64,000 nt of DNA from Campylobacter vulpis (GCF_014217995.1 NZ_CP041617.1:744001-808000), one strand, 5' to 3'; shown: positions 48,289 through 57,974, counted from the first letter of the stretch. A program made the numbers and translations. The notes: generated by a model from the sequence alone, not told the origin.

Positions 48289-49356
48289 ATGATGAAATAT
48301 CCCCTAGATTGTGAAGAAAATTTTGAAAAATCTTTTTTATTTTGGCTTGCTAAATTTGTAAAATATAAACTAAGTTCTCTTTCTAATAAAGAGCTTAAAA
48401 ATCCAGCTATTTTAGCGGAGGTTAATTACGCCTTGACACAAACTCCAAATCACATCGAAGCCCTTGATGCCCTTGTAAAAAAGGCTAGAAATGCTGGACT
48501 TACAGGTGTTAGCACCTATTTTAATCCTCTTAAAAAACTTTTTGATTTTCTCGCTCTTTATAAACTTCACTCTTTAAAACAAATCGATGAAGCTTTGATT
48601 GTGGAGATTTTAGCTAGCATTACAGGTGCGCTTTCTGATGCGAGTAAGAAAAACTACCGCATTGCCGTGATGAATTTTTTTGATTTTTTAAATAAACAAA
48701 ATGAAGAAGATTCTAAAGCCCATATTTTTGATATTAGTCTCAAAAATTGGGCGGGAATTTCTGGTGCTAGAGGTGTGAAGCTACCTGAATTTATGAATGA
48801 AGATGAGCTTAAAAAATTCCTTGAGGCTATTGATAATGCCGACTTTAAAGCCAACACTATACGCAACAAACTCATCATTAAAATCATCATTTTTACTGGC
48901 ATAAGGGTGAGCGAGGCTTTACATATTAAACTTAAAGATATTAGCGAGGAAGATGGCTTATATCATATAAGAATTCACGCTAAAGGGAATAAATATCGCC
49001 TTGTAATGATAAAAAAAGAGTTGATTTCTACCTTGCTTGATAATGTTAAAATTAATTATCTTAGTCAAGACGCCCTACTCTTTGTTAATAAAAAAGGCAC
49101 TCCCCTCACCCAAGCTTATGTGAGTCGTATCGTCGAGCAAATACTCTTTAGGGCGGGAATCCGTAAGCAAAAAAATGGTGCCCATATGCTCCGCCATACC
49201 TTTGCCACCCTACTCTACAAAAAACAAAAAGACCTTGTTTTAGTGCAAGAAGCTCTAGGACACGCTAGTTTAAACACTTCGCGTATTTACACGCATTTTG
49301 ATAGCGAAAAATTAAAATTAGCCGCTAAAGTCGCTGAAGAATTGAGTAAAAAATAA
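48289..49356 (+). CDS. xerH: Tyrosine recombinase XerH (chromosome dimer resolution)
   Basis: 355 residues; ATG at 48289 or 48292 after AAGG. Catalytic residues are Arg in FTGIRVSEALHIKL, Lys in the beta-hairpin KGNKYRLVMI, HMLRHTFATLL, LGHASLNTSRIYTHF with Tyr as nucleophile. Epsilonproteobacteria use this single recombinase instead of XerC/XerD to resolve chromosome dimers. Not part of the mobile element near 58 kb. Confidence 0.92.
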   Translation: MMKYPLDCEENFEKSFLFWLAKFVKYKLSSLSNKELKNPAILAEVNYALTQTPNHIEALDALVKKARNAGLTGVSTYFNPLKKLFDFLALYKLHSLKQIDEALIVEILASITGALSDASKKNYRIAVMNFFDFLNKQNEEDSKAHIFDISLKNWAGISGARGVKLPEFMNEDELKKFLEAIDNADFKANTIRNKLIIKIIIFTGIRVSEALHIKLKDISEEDGLYHIRIHAKGNKYRLVMIKKELISTLLDNVKINYLSQDALLFVNKKGTPLTQAYVSRIVEQILFRAGIRKQKNGAHMLRHTFATLLYKKQKDLVLVQEALGHASLNTSRIYTHFDSEKLKLAAKVAEELSKK

Positions 49357-49363
49357 AATCTTA

Positions 49364-49372
49364 TGGTATAAT
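49364..49372 (+). promoter_or_regulatory. Extended -10 promoter before a 48-aa ORF
   Basis: TGGTATAAT ends 31 bp before the ATG at 49404, directly after the xerH stop. Confidence 0.6.
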
Positions 49373-49403
49373 TCGCACTTGCAATATTTTATAAGGTTTT
49401 TTA

Positions 49404-49550
49404 ATGAAAAATTTAAGCGTTCAAGAAAAAAAAGATTTGGATAATTGCGTTTTTAAGGCTTTAGGATCAAAAGAGCAAAACCTTTGGCAAATTTTGAGCC
49501 ATTTTTTCTTAAAAATTAAGGCTTTTTTCACTCCAAAACATACAATCTAA
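49404..49550 (+). CDS. Hypothetical 48-aa protein
   Basis: ATG after ATAAGG and a well-formed promoter. The product starts MKNLSVQEKKDLDNCVF and ends with a hydrophobic, basic helix (HFFLKIKAFFTPKHTI), perhaps membrane-associated. Its last 23 bp overlap the convergent gene at 49528. Function unknown. Confidence 0.5.
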   Translation: MKNLSVQEKKDLDNCVFKALGSKEQNLWQILSHFFLKIKAFFTPKHTI

Positions 49551-50139
49551 ATTCGTTTTTAGTATAAGAAAGTTCTTTAAAGGCTGGAGATGAGATGAAA
49601 AATTTGCATTCTTTGTCTAAATTTTCTATGCCATAAATTTTCATCTTCATCTTATCTTCTTTAAAAAGCTCTATGCCAACACAGGCTTGATGATTAATTT
49701 TATAAAATAAAGTCCCACCATTTTCATCAAGCTTTAAAATGCTTACATTTGAATCTTTTATCATGGCTTTATCTAATTTTAATCTAAGTTTATAATACAC
49801 CATAATATCACGCATTGCTTTTTTTAAAGATTGAAGTTCTTTTTGAAGCGCTGTATCATCTTGATGGTAAAGACTTAGAAAATCGCCATTTAAAAAAGTT
49901 AAAAAACTCTTATCCTTAGCTAATTTTTCACATTTTACAGAATTTTTTAGCACTCTTACTTCTTTAGCGCCTATAAGCATTTGCAAACAAAATTCCTTAT
50001 TTTGATAGAAATCAACAAGCTTTACATCGCTGATTTTAAAGCCTTGCCCCACTTTTTTTTCATAGGCAAAATCACTAAATTCTTCATAAATATTTGCCAA
50101 AAGCATTAAGGGTAAGCATAAGCTTAAAAAAATCTTCAC
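49528..50139 (-). CDS. Hypothetical exported protein
   Basis: 203 residues. Signal peptide MKIFLSLCLPLMLLANIYEE, then a mixed alpha/beta sequence with several Cys residues. No family recognised. It is the last gene of the run cmoB-side flhA, DHH and a 72-aa gene on the minus strand, overlapping the 72-aa gene by 4 bp. Confidence 0.8.
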   Translation of the reverse strand: MKIFLSLCLPLMLLANIYEEFSDFAYEKKVGQGFKISDVKLVDFYQNKEFCLQMLIGAKEVRVLKNSVKCEKLAKDKSFLTFLNGDFLSLYHQDDTALQKELQSLKKAMRDIMVYYKLRLKLDKAMIKDSNVSILKLDENGGTLFYKINHQACVGIELFKEDKMKMKIYGIENLDKECKFFISSPAFKELSYTKNEFRLYVLE

Positions 50140-50354
50140 TTAAAATACTCCTTGTGATGTTTTCTTAGATATTCCACCACTTCTAAAACTTCCTCTACAC
50201 CCTCACTTTGTGAGTTTTCAAGCACAGAATCAATATTATCAATATAAAGTTCAATCGCCTTTTCAAGCTTATCTTTTTTAACCCCAGCATATAAAAGCAT
50301 AGCCTCTAAAACGATGCTTAGTTCATATCTTAAGTCTTCAAGCTCTTTAGACAT
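50136..50354 (-). CDS. Hypothetical helical protein, 72 aa
   Basis: An all-helical acidic sequence (SIVLEAMLLYAGVKKDKLEKAIELY). No known motif. It overlaps both neighbours (4 and 8 bp), so it is certainly within the flhA-downstream operon. Confidence 0.8.
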   Translation of the reverse strand: MSKELEDLRYELSIVLEAMLLYAGVKKDKLEKAIELYIDNIDSVLENSQSEGVEEVLEVVEYLRKHHKEYFK

Positions 50355-51387
50355 TTTCGCTCTCCTTTTTCAGTTCTTTTGCCTTAATCAAATCCACAAT
50401 CTGTGCTTTGATAAATTTATAATTTGCACTTTCTTTAAAGCCGACAAAAAGTCCTCCACTAGCATTTTTATGCCCTCCTCCGCCGACTAATTTTTTAGCC
50501 ATCAAACTTACATCTATTTTGCCATTTGCTCTAAAACTTAAGGTTTTTCGCGAACTCACATCGATGAAAAAGTCAAAATCGGGATTTTGAACCAAAAAAT
50601 CATTGCCTATTATGGAAGTATTGCCTATATTTGAAGTTAAAATTCCCTTGTGATTATCATAATAAAGCACAAATTCTTCCTTCATCAAGCTTAGTTTTTC
50701 TACTATGAAATAGGAAAGTAAATTTGCCAAAGTATCATCAGGCTTTTTCATCAAAAAATAATCTTTTTTGATGAAATGCACAGCATTATCAAGCAAAATG
50801 TGGGCATCTTCTTTTTCTATAAATTTTCTCGCTCTCTCAAGCAAAAAAAACATATAAAATACATTTTCTCTTTGAAACATAACTCGGTTAATTTCTTTTG
50901 CATTAGCGATAAGCCCTAAAAAAACTTTCCCAAGCTCAAAATACTCATCATCTTTAAGCCAAATATCCACCGCATTAACAACTCTTACAAAACGCTCTAA
51001 GTTTTCATCTTTAAAGCAAATTTTAGAAAAAAAGTCATAAACAATCTTAGCAGCACAACGCGAACTATCCAAAAGATACCATTCATATTTTTGCATACAC
51101 TCAAAACCACTTTGATGATGGTCTAAAAGCAAAAGCTTAATGCCTTTTTCTTTGCAAGTTTTTTCAAATTCCTCACATTGTGTAAGGGTTAAATTTAAGT
51201 CGCTAATGAGAATCAAAGCCTCATTTTCTCCGTCTTTTTCAATATCATTTAAAATGCTTATAAAATTTTCATTAATCTCTTTGCCATAATTAGAATTGTA
51301 AAATTTCACATTTTTAAAATAAAAATTGACAATATATTGACACGCATATCCATCTAAATCCGTGTGGGAAAGATGATAAATTTTCAT
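50347..51387 (-). CDS. DHH-family phosphoesterase
   Basis: 346 residues. DHH-type metal motifs are HTDLDGYACQYIV, ISDLNLTL and LLDHHQSGF. The C-terminal DHHA1 motif is GGGGHKNASGGLF. Such enzymes hydrolyse short oligonucleotides or pAp (NrnA-like). The exact substrate is not decided by sequence. It lies 9 bp downstream of flhA. Confidence 0.88.
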   Translation of the reverse strand: MKIYHLSHTDLDGYACQYIVNFYFKNVKFYNSNYGKEINENFISILNDIEKDGENEALILISDLNLTLTQCEEFEKTCKEKGIKLLLLDHHQSGFECMQKYEWYLLDSSRCAAKIVYDFFSKICFKDENLERFVRVVNAVDIWLKDDEYFELGKVFLGLIANAKEINRVMFQRENVFYMFFLLERARKFIEKEDAHILLDNAVHFIKKDYFLMKKPDDTLANLLSYFIVEKLSLMKEEFVLYYDNHKGILTSNIGNTSIIGNDFLVQNPDFDFFIDVSSRKTLSFRANGKIDVSLMAKKLVGGGGHKNASGGLFVGFKESANYKFIKAQIVDLIKAKELKKESENV

Positions 51388-51396
51388 TTTCTATCC

Positions 51397-53574
51397 TTAA
51401 AATTCGACCTTAATAATGCCTTCTGTGTTTAAATTTGTGTTTTCTGTGATTTCAGCAAAGCTAATCACAACGATATTAATATTAAAATTATGACAAAGCT
51501 CGGCTAAAAATTTGCGAAGCTTAGATTCCACACAGAGCAAAAAAGGCTTGATGCGACCATTTGAAACGGCGTCATATTCTGCTTTTAGAGTATCGATTAA
51601 AACCGCTGTTTGTGCTACACTTAAAGGCACATGATAGCTCCCATCTCTAAACTGCACCAAATCACACAAAAATGCCGAAGTCGCAGAATCTAAGATGAAG
51701 AAATCTACAACCCCCTTTTCGTCCATATACATATTTGTAATCACTCTCGCAAGAGCAGAGCGAACATGCTCTATAATCATATCAGGACTCTTACTTACTT
51801 CAGCCACATCACTCATCGTTTCAAGTATAGTTAGCATATCTTTGATAGGTATGCGGTATTTTAGCAAGTCTTTAAGCACCTTTTGCACTAAGCCCACAGA
51901 GATATTAGACCCTTCGACTATTACAGGGTAGTCTTGCTGCACCTTATCAAGCATATTTTGCACTTCTTGACGCGTTAAAAGCTCACTAGCGTGTTTTTTA
52001 ATAAGCTCCGTCATATGCGTTACAATCACACTAGCAGGATCAACCACAACATAGCCATTTAAATTCGCCTCATCTTTATTGCTGGGGTCTATCCAAACAG
52101 CATTAGAATTAAAAGCAGGCTCTTTTGTCGCTATGCCTTCCATTTCTTCGGTTACAAAACCTGCATCGACCGCTAAAACTTTATCGGGGTAAATTTCAAA
52201 AGTCGCTAAAGATACGCCTTTGAGTTTGAAATTATATTTATTAGACTGCAATTTTAAATTATCTCTAATCCTAATTTTTGGCATTAAAAAACCAAGACTT
52301 TGAGCGATATTTCTACGCATAGCACGGATACGCTCGGTTAGCTCTGTTTCGGCAAGTTTAATTAGAGCATAGCCGAGCTCAAGCTCTAAAATTTCAACTT
52401 TTAAAATATCATTGATTTTCGCTTCTTCTTCTCTTAAAATTTCCTCTTCGCTTTTCTTTGCCACAGGTGCGATTGAAGCTCCACCACTATGGCTAGCACC
52501 TCCTCCTACTCCTGCGGCAGCTGGTTTAGTTTTTTTAACATTAACAATGTCGATTTTACCTTCTCTTACTTGCTTAGTTAAATAACCAAGACCCAAAAAA
52601 ATTAAAGCCATAAAACCAAGTGAAAGCGTAGGAAGACCCGGAACTAAAGCAAAAATAAATAAAACAAAACCCACAATCAAAAGTGTGCGATACTCGCTTA
52701 AAAGTTGAGTGAGTGAGCCTTCTGCAAAATTTTCTTCATCTTTACTTGCTCGCGTGATAATGATAGCAGTGGCAGTAGAGGTGATAAGTCCTGGGATTTG
52801 AGAAACAAGCCCATCGCCTATGGTAAGTATGGTAAATGTTGCCGCAGCGTCATTTAAGCTCATATCGTGCTGAAAAGAGCCGATGAGAAAACCGCCTATT
52901 AGATTAATGATTGTAATGATAATCCCCGCAACAGCATCGCCTTTAATAAATTTAGATGAGCCGTCCATTGCTCCGTAAAAATTCGCCTCGGCTATAATCT
53001 CTTGTCGTCTTGCTCTAGCAGTTTGCTCGTCTATTAAGCCTGCATTTAAATCCGCATCAATAGCCATTTGCTTACCCGGCATAGCGTCCAAAGTAAAACG
53101 CGCTTGCACCTCCGAAACTCTAGTGCTACCTTTAGTTACAACCATAAAATTAATTAAAACCAAAATAGAAAAAACAACCACACCAATGACATAATTCCCT
53201 CCAACAACAAATTCTCCAAAAGCAGCAATAATCTCACTGACAGCATCAGCTCCATTTTGCCCCTCACTTAAAATCATTCTTGTCGTGGCAATATTTAAGG
53301 CTAATCTAAAAAGCGTGATAATGAGAATGAGTGTAGGAAAGGTCGTAAGGTCTGTAGGCTTTGGGATATAAATAGAAATAAGTATAATTAAAACAGAAAG
53401 AGCTATACTTAAAGCTAAAAAAAAGTCTAAAACAGGTCCGGGTAAAGGAACGATGATAATGGCTAAAATACAAACGATAAATACAACAATCGTTATGCTT
53501 TTAGCTTTAACAATAGGTGCAATTAAAGGACCTAAAAAGGGAAAAACAAAATCTAAAGTTTTCTTTTTAGCCAT
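51397..53574 (-). CDS. flhA: Flagellar type III export gate protein FlhA
   Basis: 725 residues. About eight N-terminal membrane helices, with the FHIPEP-region motif VRIRDNLKLQ and TRVSEVQARFTLDAMPGKQMAIDADLNAGLID. A large cytoplasmic domain follows. It forms the nonameric export gate. In Campylobacter it is also needed for FlgSR/RpoN signalling, which links it to rpoN and flgH in this window. The start overlaps rrf2 by 8 bp. Confidence 0.96.
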   Translation of the reverse strand: MAKKKTLDFVFPFLGPLIAPIVKAKSITIVVFIVCILAIIIVPLPGPVLDFFLALSIALSVLIILISIYIPKPTDLTTFPTLILIITLFRLALNIATTRMILSEGQNGADAVSEIIAAFGEFVVGGNYVIGVVVFSILVLINFMVVTKGSTRVSEVQARFTLDAMPGKQMAIDADLNAGLIDEQTARARRQEIIAEANFYGAMDGSSKFIKGDAVAGIIITIINLIGGFLIGSFQHDMSLNDAAATFTILTIGDGLVSQIPGLITSTATAIIITRASKDEENFAEGSLTQLLSEYRTLLIVGFVLFIFALVPGLPTLSLGFMALIFLGLGYLTKQVREGKIDIVNVKKTKPAAAGVGGGASHSGGASIAPVAKKSEEEILREEEAKINDILKVEILELELGYALIKLAETELTERIRAMRRNIAQSLGFLMPKIRIRDNLKLQSNKYNFKLKGVSLATFEIYPDKVLAVDAGFVTEEMEGIATKEPAFNSNAVWIDPSNKDEANLNGYVVVDPASVIVTHMTELIKKHASELLTRQEVQNMLDKVQQDYPVIVEGSNISVGLVQKVLKDLLKYRIPIKDMLTILETMSDVAEVSKSPDMIIEHVRSALARVITNMYMDEKGVVDFFILDSATSAFLCDLVQFRDGSYHVPLSVAQTAVLIDTLKAEYDAVSNGRIKPFLLCVESKLRKFLAELCHNFNINIVVISFAEITENTNLNTEGIIKVEF

Positions 53575-53968
53575 TATTTTTAATAATATCCTCTAAAGTA
53601 ATGGAATCTAAGAAATTATCAATTTTTTGCTGTAAATTCATAAGAACAGACAAAAGATGGCAATTTTCCTTTTGATTGGGGCAAACTCCACCACTACACT
53701 CAAAAACGCTAACTTCTTTTTTTTCAGCACTTGCTAAAATTTCTTTAAGCGTGTAGGCTTTTGGCTCTCTAACAAGGCTAAAACCACCCTTTGCACCCTT
53801 ATAAGAGTGAAGCAAACCATCTCTTGCTAAATTTTGCAAAATTTTCGCTAAAAAACTTTTAGGTATTTCAAGCTCAGTCGCCATAGTATCAACATCGCAC
53901 GGGGTAGATTTAGAAGAGATATAAATCAAAGAAAGTAAAGCATACTCACTAGCCTTAGTTAAAAGCAC
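53567..53968 (-). CDS. Rrf2-family transcriptional regulator with Fe-S cysteines
   Basis: 133 residues. An N-terminal winged helix (TKASEYALLSLIYISSK) and a Cys cluster CSGGVCPNQKENC (C-x4-C-x6-C) in the position used by IscR-like proteins to hold an iron-sulfur cluster. It is therefore probably a redox or iron-sulfur sensor. It heads the flhA operon. Confidence 0.88.
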   Translation of the reverse strand: MLLTKASEYALLSLIYISSKSTPCDVDTMATELEIPKSFLAKILQNLARDGLLHSYKGAKGGFSLVREPKAYTLKEILASAEKKEVSVFECSGGVCPNQKENCHLLSVLMNLQQKIDNFLDSITLEDIIKNNG

Positions 53969-54052
53969 AAATTCTCCTTAAAATAAATTTGGGTATTATA
54001 ACGAAAAAAAGTTTAAAAGGTGAAATTAAGCTTATTTTTTACTTTTTTAAAG

Positions 54053-54058
54053 TATAAT
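54053..54058 (+). promoter_or_regulatory. -10 box of rpsO
   Basis: AAAGTATAAT lies 33 bp before the rpsO ATG, in a T-rich upstream region. Confidence 0.6.
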
Positions 54059-54091
54059 TCCCACTTTAATTCTACCAATCAGGAGGTCAAA

Positions 54092-54364
54092 ATGGCTTTG
54101 GATTCGGCTAAAAAAGCAGAAATTGTTGCGAAATTCGCCAAAAAGGCAGGAGATACAGGCTCAACTGAAGTGCAAGTAGCACTTTTAACAGCTAGGATTA
54201 CCGAGCTTACAGAACATCTTAAAATTTATAAAAAAGATTTTTCTTCACGCTTAGGACTCTTAAAGCTTGTTGGTCAAAGAAAAAGATTGTTAAATTATCT
54301 TAAAAGAAAAGATTATCAATCTTACATTAAGATTATTACAGAATTAAAACTTAGAGATAAGTAA
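54092..54364 (+). CDS. rpsO: 30S ribosomal protein S15
   Basis: 90 residues from ATG 54092, which follows AGGAGG; the longer frame upstream covers the promoter. S15 hallmarks are [25 protein letters not shown] and the C-terminal [10 protein letters not shown]. It binds 16S rRNA and 30S assembly depends on it. Confidence 0.97.
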   Translation: MALDSAKKAEIVAKFAKKAGDTGSTEVQVALLTARITELTEHLKIYKKDFSSRLGLLKLVGQRKRLLNYLKRKDYQSYIKIITELKLRDK

Positions 54365-54402
54365 AAGCCTTAGAAATAAGGCTTCTTTCATCATTTGCAA
54401 GT

Positions 54403-55245
54403 ATGGATATAAAAACACTTGAGGCAAAAATTACTTCTTTAGAAAAATTATTTTGTGAATTTAAACTAACTCAAAGCGTAGAGATTACCACCGATAAAAG
54501 TCAAAAAAATCTAATAAAAGAACTTGCCATAGCCCTTAAACCTTGGCGTAAGGGTCCTTTTAAAATAGATGATCTTTTCATCGATACAGAATGGCAAAGT
54601 TTTATCAAATTTGACATTTTAAAACCCTTTATGCGTGATATTAAGGATAAAATAGTCGCTGATGTGGGTTGCAATAATGGCTATTATATGTTTAAAATGC
54701 TTGAATTTTCCCCTAAGCAAATCATAGGCTTTGATCCTTCCTTAAAATATCATCTACAATTTAAGCTCATCAATGCCCTAGCAAAAACCAACATTAAATT
54801 TGAGCTTTTGGGCGTGGAGGATTTGCCAAATTATGCTGTGAAATTTGATGTAATTTTTTGCCTTGGCGTGATTTATCACAGAAGCGACCCCATCAAAATG
54901 CTTAAGGATTTAAAAAAAAGTCTTACTCAAAATGGCGTAATTTTTTTAGATACAATGTATATTCAAAGCGAGGAAGAAATCGCACTTGTGCCACAAAATA
55001 CCTATTCTAAAATTCCAAATATTTATTTTGTTCCCTCCATCAAAGCTTTAAGAAACTGGTGTTTAAGGGCTGGTTTTAACAAGTTTGAGGTTTTAGCGAC
55101 TAAAAAAACAGATAAAGAGGAGCAGAGAAAAACGGCTTGGATAGATTCTTATTCTTTAGAAAATTTTCTTAACCCAAATGATGAAAATTTAACTTGCGAG
55201 GGATACGAAGCACCTAAAAGGGTGTATGTGAGACTCGGTTTGTAA
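54403..55245 (+). CDS. cmoB: tRNA U34 carboxymethyltransferase CmoB
   Basis: 280 residues. The N-terminal FKIDDLFIDTEWQSFIKFD and the SAM-binding DVGCNNGYYMFKM are CmoB hallmarks. It uses carboxy-SAM to make cmo5U34 in tRNA. Last core gene before the accessory region. Confidence 0.92.
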   Translation: MDIKTLEAKITSLEKLFCEFKLTQSVEITTDKSQKNLIKELAIALKPWRKGPFKIDDLFIDTEWQSFIKFDILKPFMRDIKDKIVADVGCNNGYYMFKMLEFSPKQIIGFDPSLKYHLQFKLINALAKTNIKFELLGVEDLPNYAVKFDVIFCLGVIYHRSDPIKMLKDLKKSLTQNGVIFLDTMYIQSEEEIALVPQNTYSKIPNIYFVPSIKALRNWCLRAGFNKFEVLATKKTDKEEQRKTAWIDSYSLENFLNPNDENLTCEGYEAPKRVYVRLGL

Positions 55246-55786
55246 GTAACTTTTTTTAGCTATCTTATTAAATATCTACTCACAATATTATTATTTCGCT
55301 TTTACAAGCACTTGCCAGATTTTAAAAATTATCCGCAAAAATATTTCATTTAAACTAGAAATGAAAATTATTTTTACCTCATAGTTTGAATAAAATTTAT
55401 TTTTTTATGAATTCTTGTGTATTTTTTGTGAGGGGTATTTTAAAACTATCTCTAAATGATTTTAGCAAAAATACCAAATAATAGGCTTTTAAAGCATATA
55501 AAAATGATTTTTTATCTTTCTCAATTTAAAGTGTAAAATATCCCAAATATCCCTTTTTGTCCCAAAAAAGTGATTAAATGCTATTTAAAAGGCGGATAAA
55601 TACGAGCTTTGATTTTACCCAAAAGCGTTTTTTACTCTCTAGGATAGTTACATTTTTGCTTAAATAATCTTATGTTTTCTTATTGATGTAACTATCGCCA
55701 TAAAACACTATATGATTATCTTTTATATAAAAATAGCATGTAACTATCTATATCTTTAAGGTTTGGAGGATAGTTACATAGAAAAC
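55246..55786. other. 541-bp AT-rich junction between cmoB and the SIR2 gene
   Basis: No gene is visible. This is where core genome gives way to accessory DNA. The last 140 bp hold four copies of an 11-bp repeat, listed separately. Confidence 0.6.
55643..55779. repeat. Four copies of an 11-bp repeat arranged as two inverted pairs
   Basis: GATAGTTACAT occurs exactly at 55643-55653 and 55769-55779. Its reverse complement ATGTAACTATC occurs at 55686-55696 and 55738-55748. The order (forward, reverse, reverse, forward) gives two potential hairpins. The last copy ends 7 bp from the SIR2 stop codon. Confidence 0.9.
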
Positions 55787-56797
55787 TTAAATATTTTTAG
55801 GTAATTTTTTATCTAAATGTTTGGCTAGTTTTTCTAAATTATCACCACAACAAAAACTAAAATCACACTTGCCTTCGCTAAAAATTTCATTATATCTTTT
55901 CTTTTTGTTTTCAATATTGCTTTCAGTATTAACAATATATATTTTATAATCATTTTTATTCAAACGCAAAGCACTTTGAAAAAGATAGACAACAGACAAA
56001 TCGGTCATAGGAAATGAAAATCCATAAATATAGATATTTTTAGCATTCTGTATAGCCCTAAAAGCTTTTCTCCATAAAGATTGCAATAGAATATTTGTTT
56101 TATCGAGTATAGGTGGAATAATGAGTGGTTTTAAATCGATAAATAATTCATCGCTATATCGTTCTATGTTATAATATACACTTTCTTTGTATGCAGAATA
56201 AGAATATATTTGACTATTTTGATATACTTGATCACAATACCAACTAATGGAACCATGAAGTTTTATTATCTCAGGAGACTTATTTATTTCATTATTGGAA
56301 CTACTTTGGTAAAAATTAAAACCTATGCTTTTTGTCTTTTTTCGTTCATTAATTTGTTTTATTGGTATTTTATAAAAAACATCGTATGATTCATATTTTT
56401 TTGTTAAAAATAACATTTCTTCAAGTAATAAATCATAATTTAATGTTATACAGGTGCATCTATTCTCATTAATATATTGTGATAATATTACAATATCATT
56501 ATTGTTCCGATCAATTGTTGTATTTCCTCGTAATTCCATAAAATAATTATTTATCTTATCTATTTTTTCAATATAAGAAGCTTCATCTCTTAAAATATCC
56601 TCTTTTGTTTTAAAAGGTAAAGGTGTTATAAGATAAGTTAAAAGCTGCTCCAAGTTATCTTCGTAGATTTCTTCATTTTCATTTATAAAATCCTTTTCTT
56701 TCTTTAAAGAATTTGATAACTCAGCAAGAGTTGGATAAGAACCAATTAAAGATTTTGAAAAACCCGCACCAAAAAAGAAAATATCATTACTATTCAT
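55787..56797 (-). CDS. SIR2-family protein, probable antiphage defence
   Basis: 336 residues. SIR2-type NAD-binding motifs are FFGAGFSKSLIGSYP near the N-terminus, CITLNYD, IKLHGSISW (with the catalytic-type His) and YIYGFSFPMTDL. This matches the SIR2 domain of standalone or fused bacterial defence proteins, which deplete NAD+ during phage infection. No partner such as an Argonaute, HerA or Thoeris gene is beside it. It is more AT-rich than core neighbours, and its RBS is AAAGGA. The defence role is inferred. Confidence 0.75.
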   Translation of the reverse strand: MNSNDIFFFGAGFSKSLIGSYPTLAELSNSLKKEKDFINENEEIYEDNLEQLLTYLITPLPFKTKEDILRDEASYIEKIDKINNYFMELRGNTTIDRNNNDIVILSQYINENRCTCITLNYDLLLEEMLFLTKKYESYDVFYKIPIKQINERKKTKSIGFNFYQSSSNNEINKSPEIIKLHGSISWYCDQVYQNSQIYSYSAYKESVYYNIERYSDELFIDLKPLIIPPILDKTNILLQSLWRKAFRAIQNAKNIYIYGFSFPMTDLSVVYLFQSALRLNKNDYKIYIVNTESNIENKKKRYNEIFSEGKCDFSFCCGDNLEKLAKHLDKKLPKNI

Positions 56798-56913
56798 AAA
56801 AATCCTTTTTTAACAAATATACAATACTTTTATAAGCTTTCAAATCAAAAGTTTTTCCTCTCTTTTTGCAATTTTATATTTAAATTCTTTGAAATTAAAA
56901 TCAAGGAATTTTT

Positions 56914-57097
56914 ATGCAAAAGTGATCGAAAAATTAAAAGATATTTTAGCAAGTGAAGGTAGGCGTAATTTAAAAACAAAAGATATAGCTAAAGAAAATT
57001 AGGTATCCACCTAGATACTTTTAGCACAATGAAATTGAGAAACTCCATTTCTTATCCACAAATCTTAAACTTTTTAAATCAAAGAAACATAAGCTGA
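56914..57097 (+). pseudogene. Frameshifted, truncated phage-type repressor
   Basis: ATG at 56914 after AAGGA. Stitching three frames gives MQK, then VIEKLKDILASEGRRNLK and TKDIAKE, then LGIHLDTFSTMKLRNSIS and YPQILNFLNQRNIS before a TGA. That sequence is the N-terminal helix-turn-helix domain of Campylobacter prophage-type LexA/CI-like repressors. Two frameshifts (near 56921 and 57000) and the missing C-terminal peptidase domain show it is dead. Confidence 0.7.
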
Positions 57098-57545
57098 TAT
57101 TAATTAAATTACAATTTAATTTAAGGTTGAAAAAAGATAATTTGTCGCAAAAATACGACATTTTTGTTTTGCAAAAACATAAATGGCATTGTCAAATTTA
57201 TCTCATCAAAATCCTTTAGTTTGCGTGTTATTTTTAACATTTTTTAAATTTAACCTTATTTTTTTTAAAACCTATAAAAAGCATTTTGGTTCAAAGCTTG
57301 GGTTTTCAGTGATTAAAGCTTTTTAGGATTTTTTGAAATTATAGCAGGGGGAGGGTAAATCCCCAGCTATGTGTCTTAAAATGTGGCTAAAAGCTAGAAA
57401 AAAAACTAAGTTTTGTTGGGTTGTTAAATTGTGTCCTTGTAGCTTAAGCTTGAAACTTCGCTTATGTGGGCAGCTTTAGAGCGTAAAAACGGCTTAGCCT
57501 AAGCCTTACGTGACTTTATGCGGGTCGTGGGGCGTGTATCGCCGT

Positions 57546-57575
57546 TTATGCGGGAGAAGTCCAGGGCCTGCGTGT
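57546..57575 (+). repeat. 30-bp direct repeat, copy 1
   Basis: Exact match to 57975-58004. It starts TTATGCGGGAGAAGTCC and ends CCTGCGTGT. The 5-bp stem GCGGG / CCTGC inside it could form a hairpin. Confidence 0.95.
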
Positions 57576-57974
57576 GTAGCTTAAGCGGTGTGTAAGGCTG
57601 GAGCGTTATGCCACGCAAACTCGGTAAAACGACGGCTTTATTTAGCCGTGCGGACTTTGCGGTCGGGGCGTATTTAAGCGTGATTTAAAGCTTATGCAGA
57701 CGAAGTTTAGGGCTGGGCTTTAAGGTCGCTAACGTTGGGCTTGATTAGGCAAAAAGCTTAGAAAAGAGCATTAAAAAGCAATGTTGGCTTTATGCGGGTG
57801 ATTTTCAATAGCTAAGGCTTTTTAAGCTTAGAAAGCGTAAGGGCTTAATTTAGCATAGGTGGCAAAGGCGTAAGTCCTAGCCTTATGAAAAGTTCTTTGA
57901 AAAGGGTTTGAGTAGAGTTGCCCCGCATTTATGTGGGGCTTGAAAGCTTAAGTCGTGTGGATTTTCGGTCGCAG

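Noticed and set aside
48289..49356. xerH as part of the mobile element
   Set aside because: It sits in core genome with dsbAB and flhA, matches the conserved XerH layout and lies 9 kb from the element.
57546..57575. Similarity of part of the 30-bp repeat to an RNase P RNA core motif
   Set aside because: Only a short GAAGTCC-like match, and it is present twice. The other RNase P core elements are missing.
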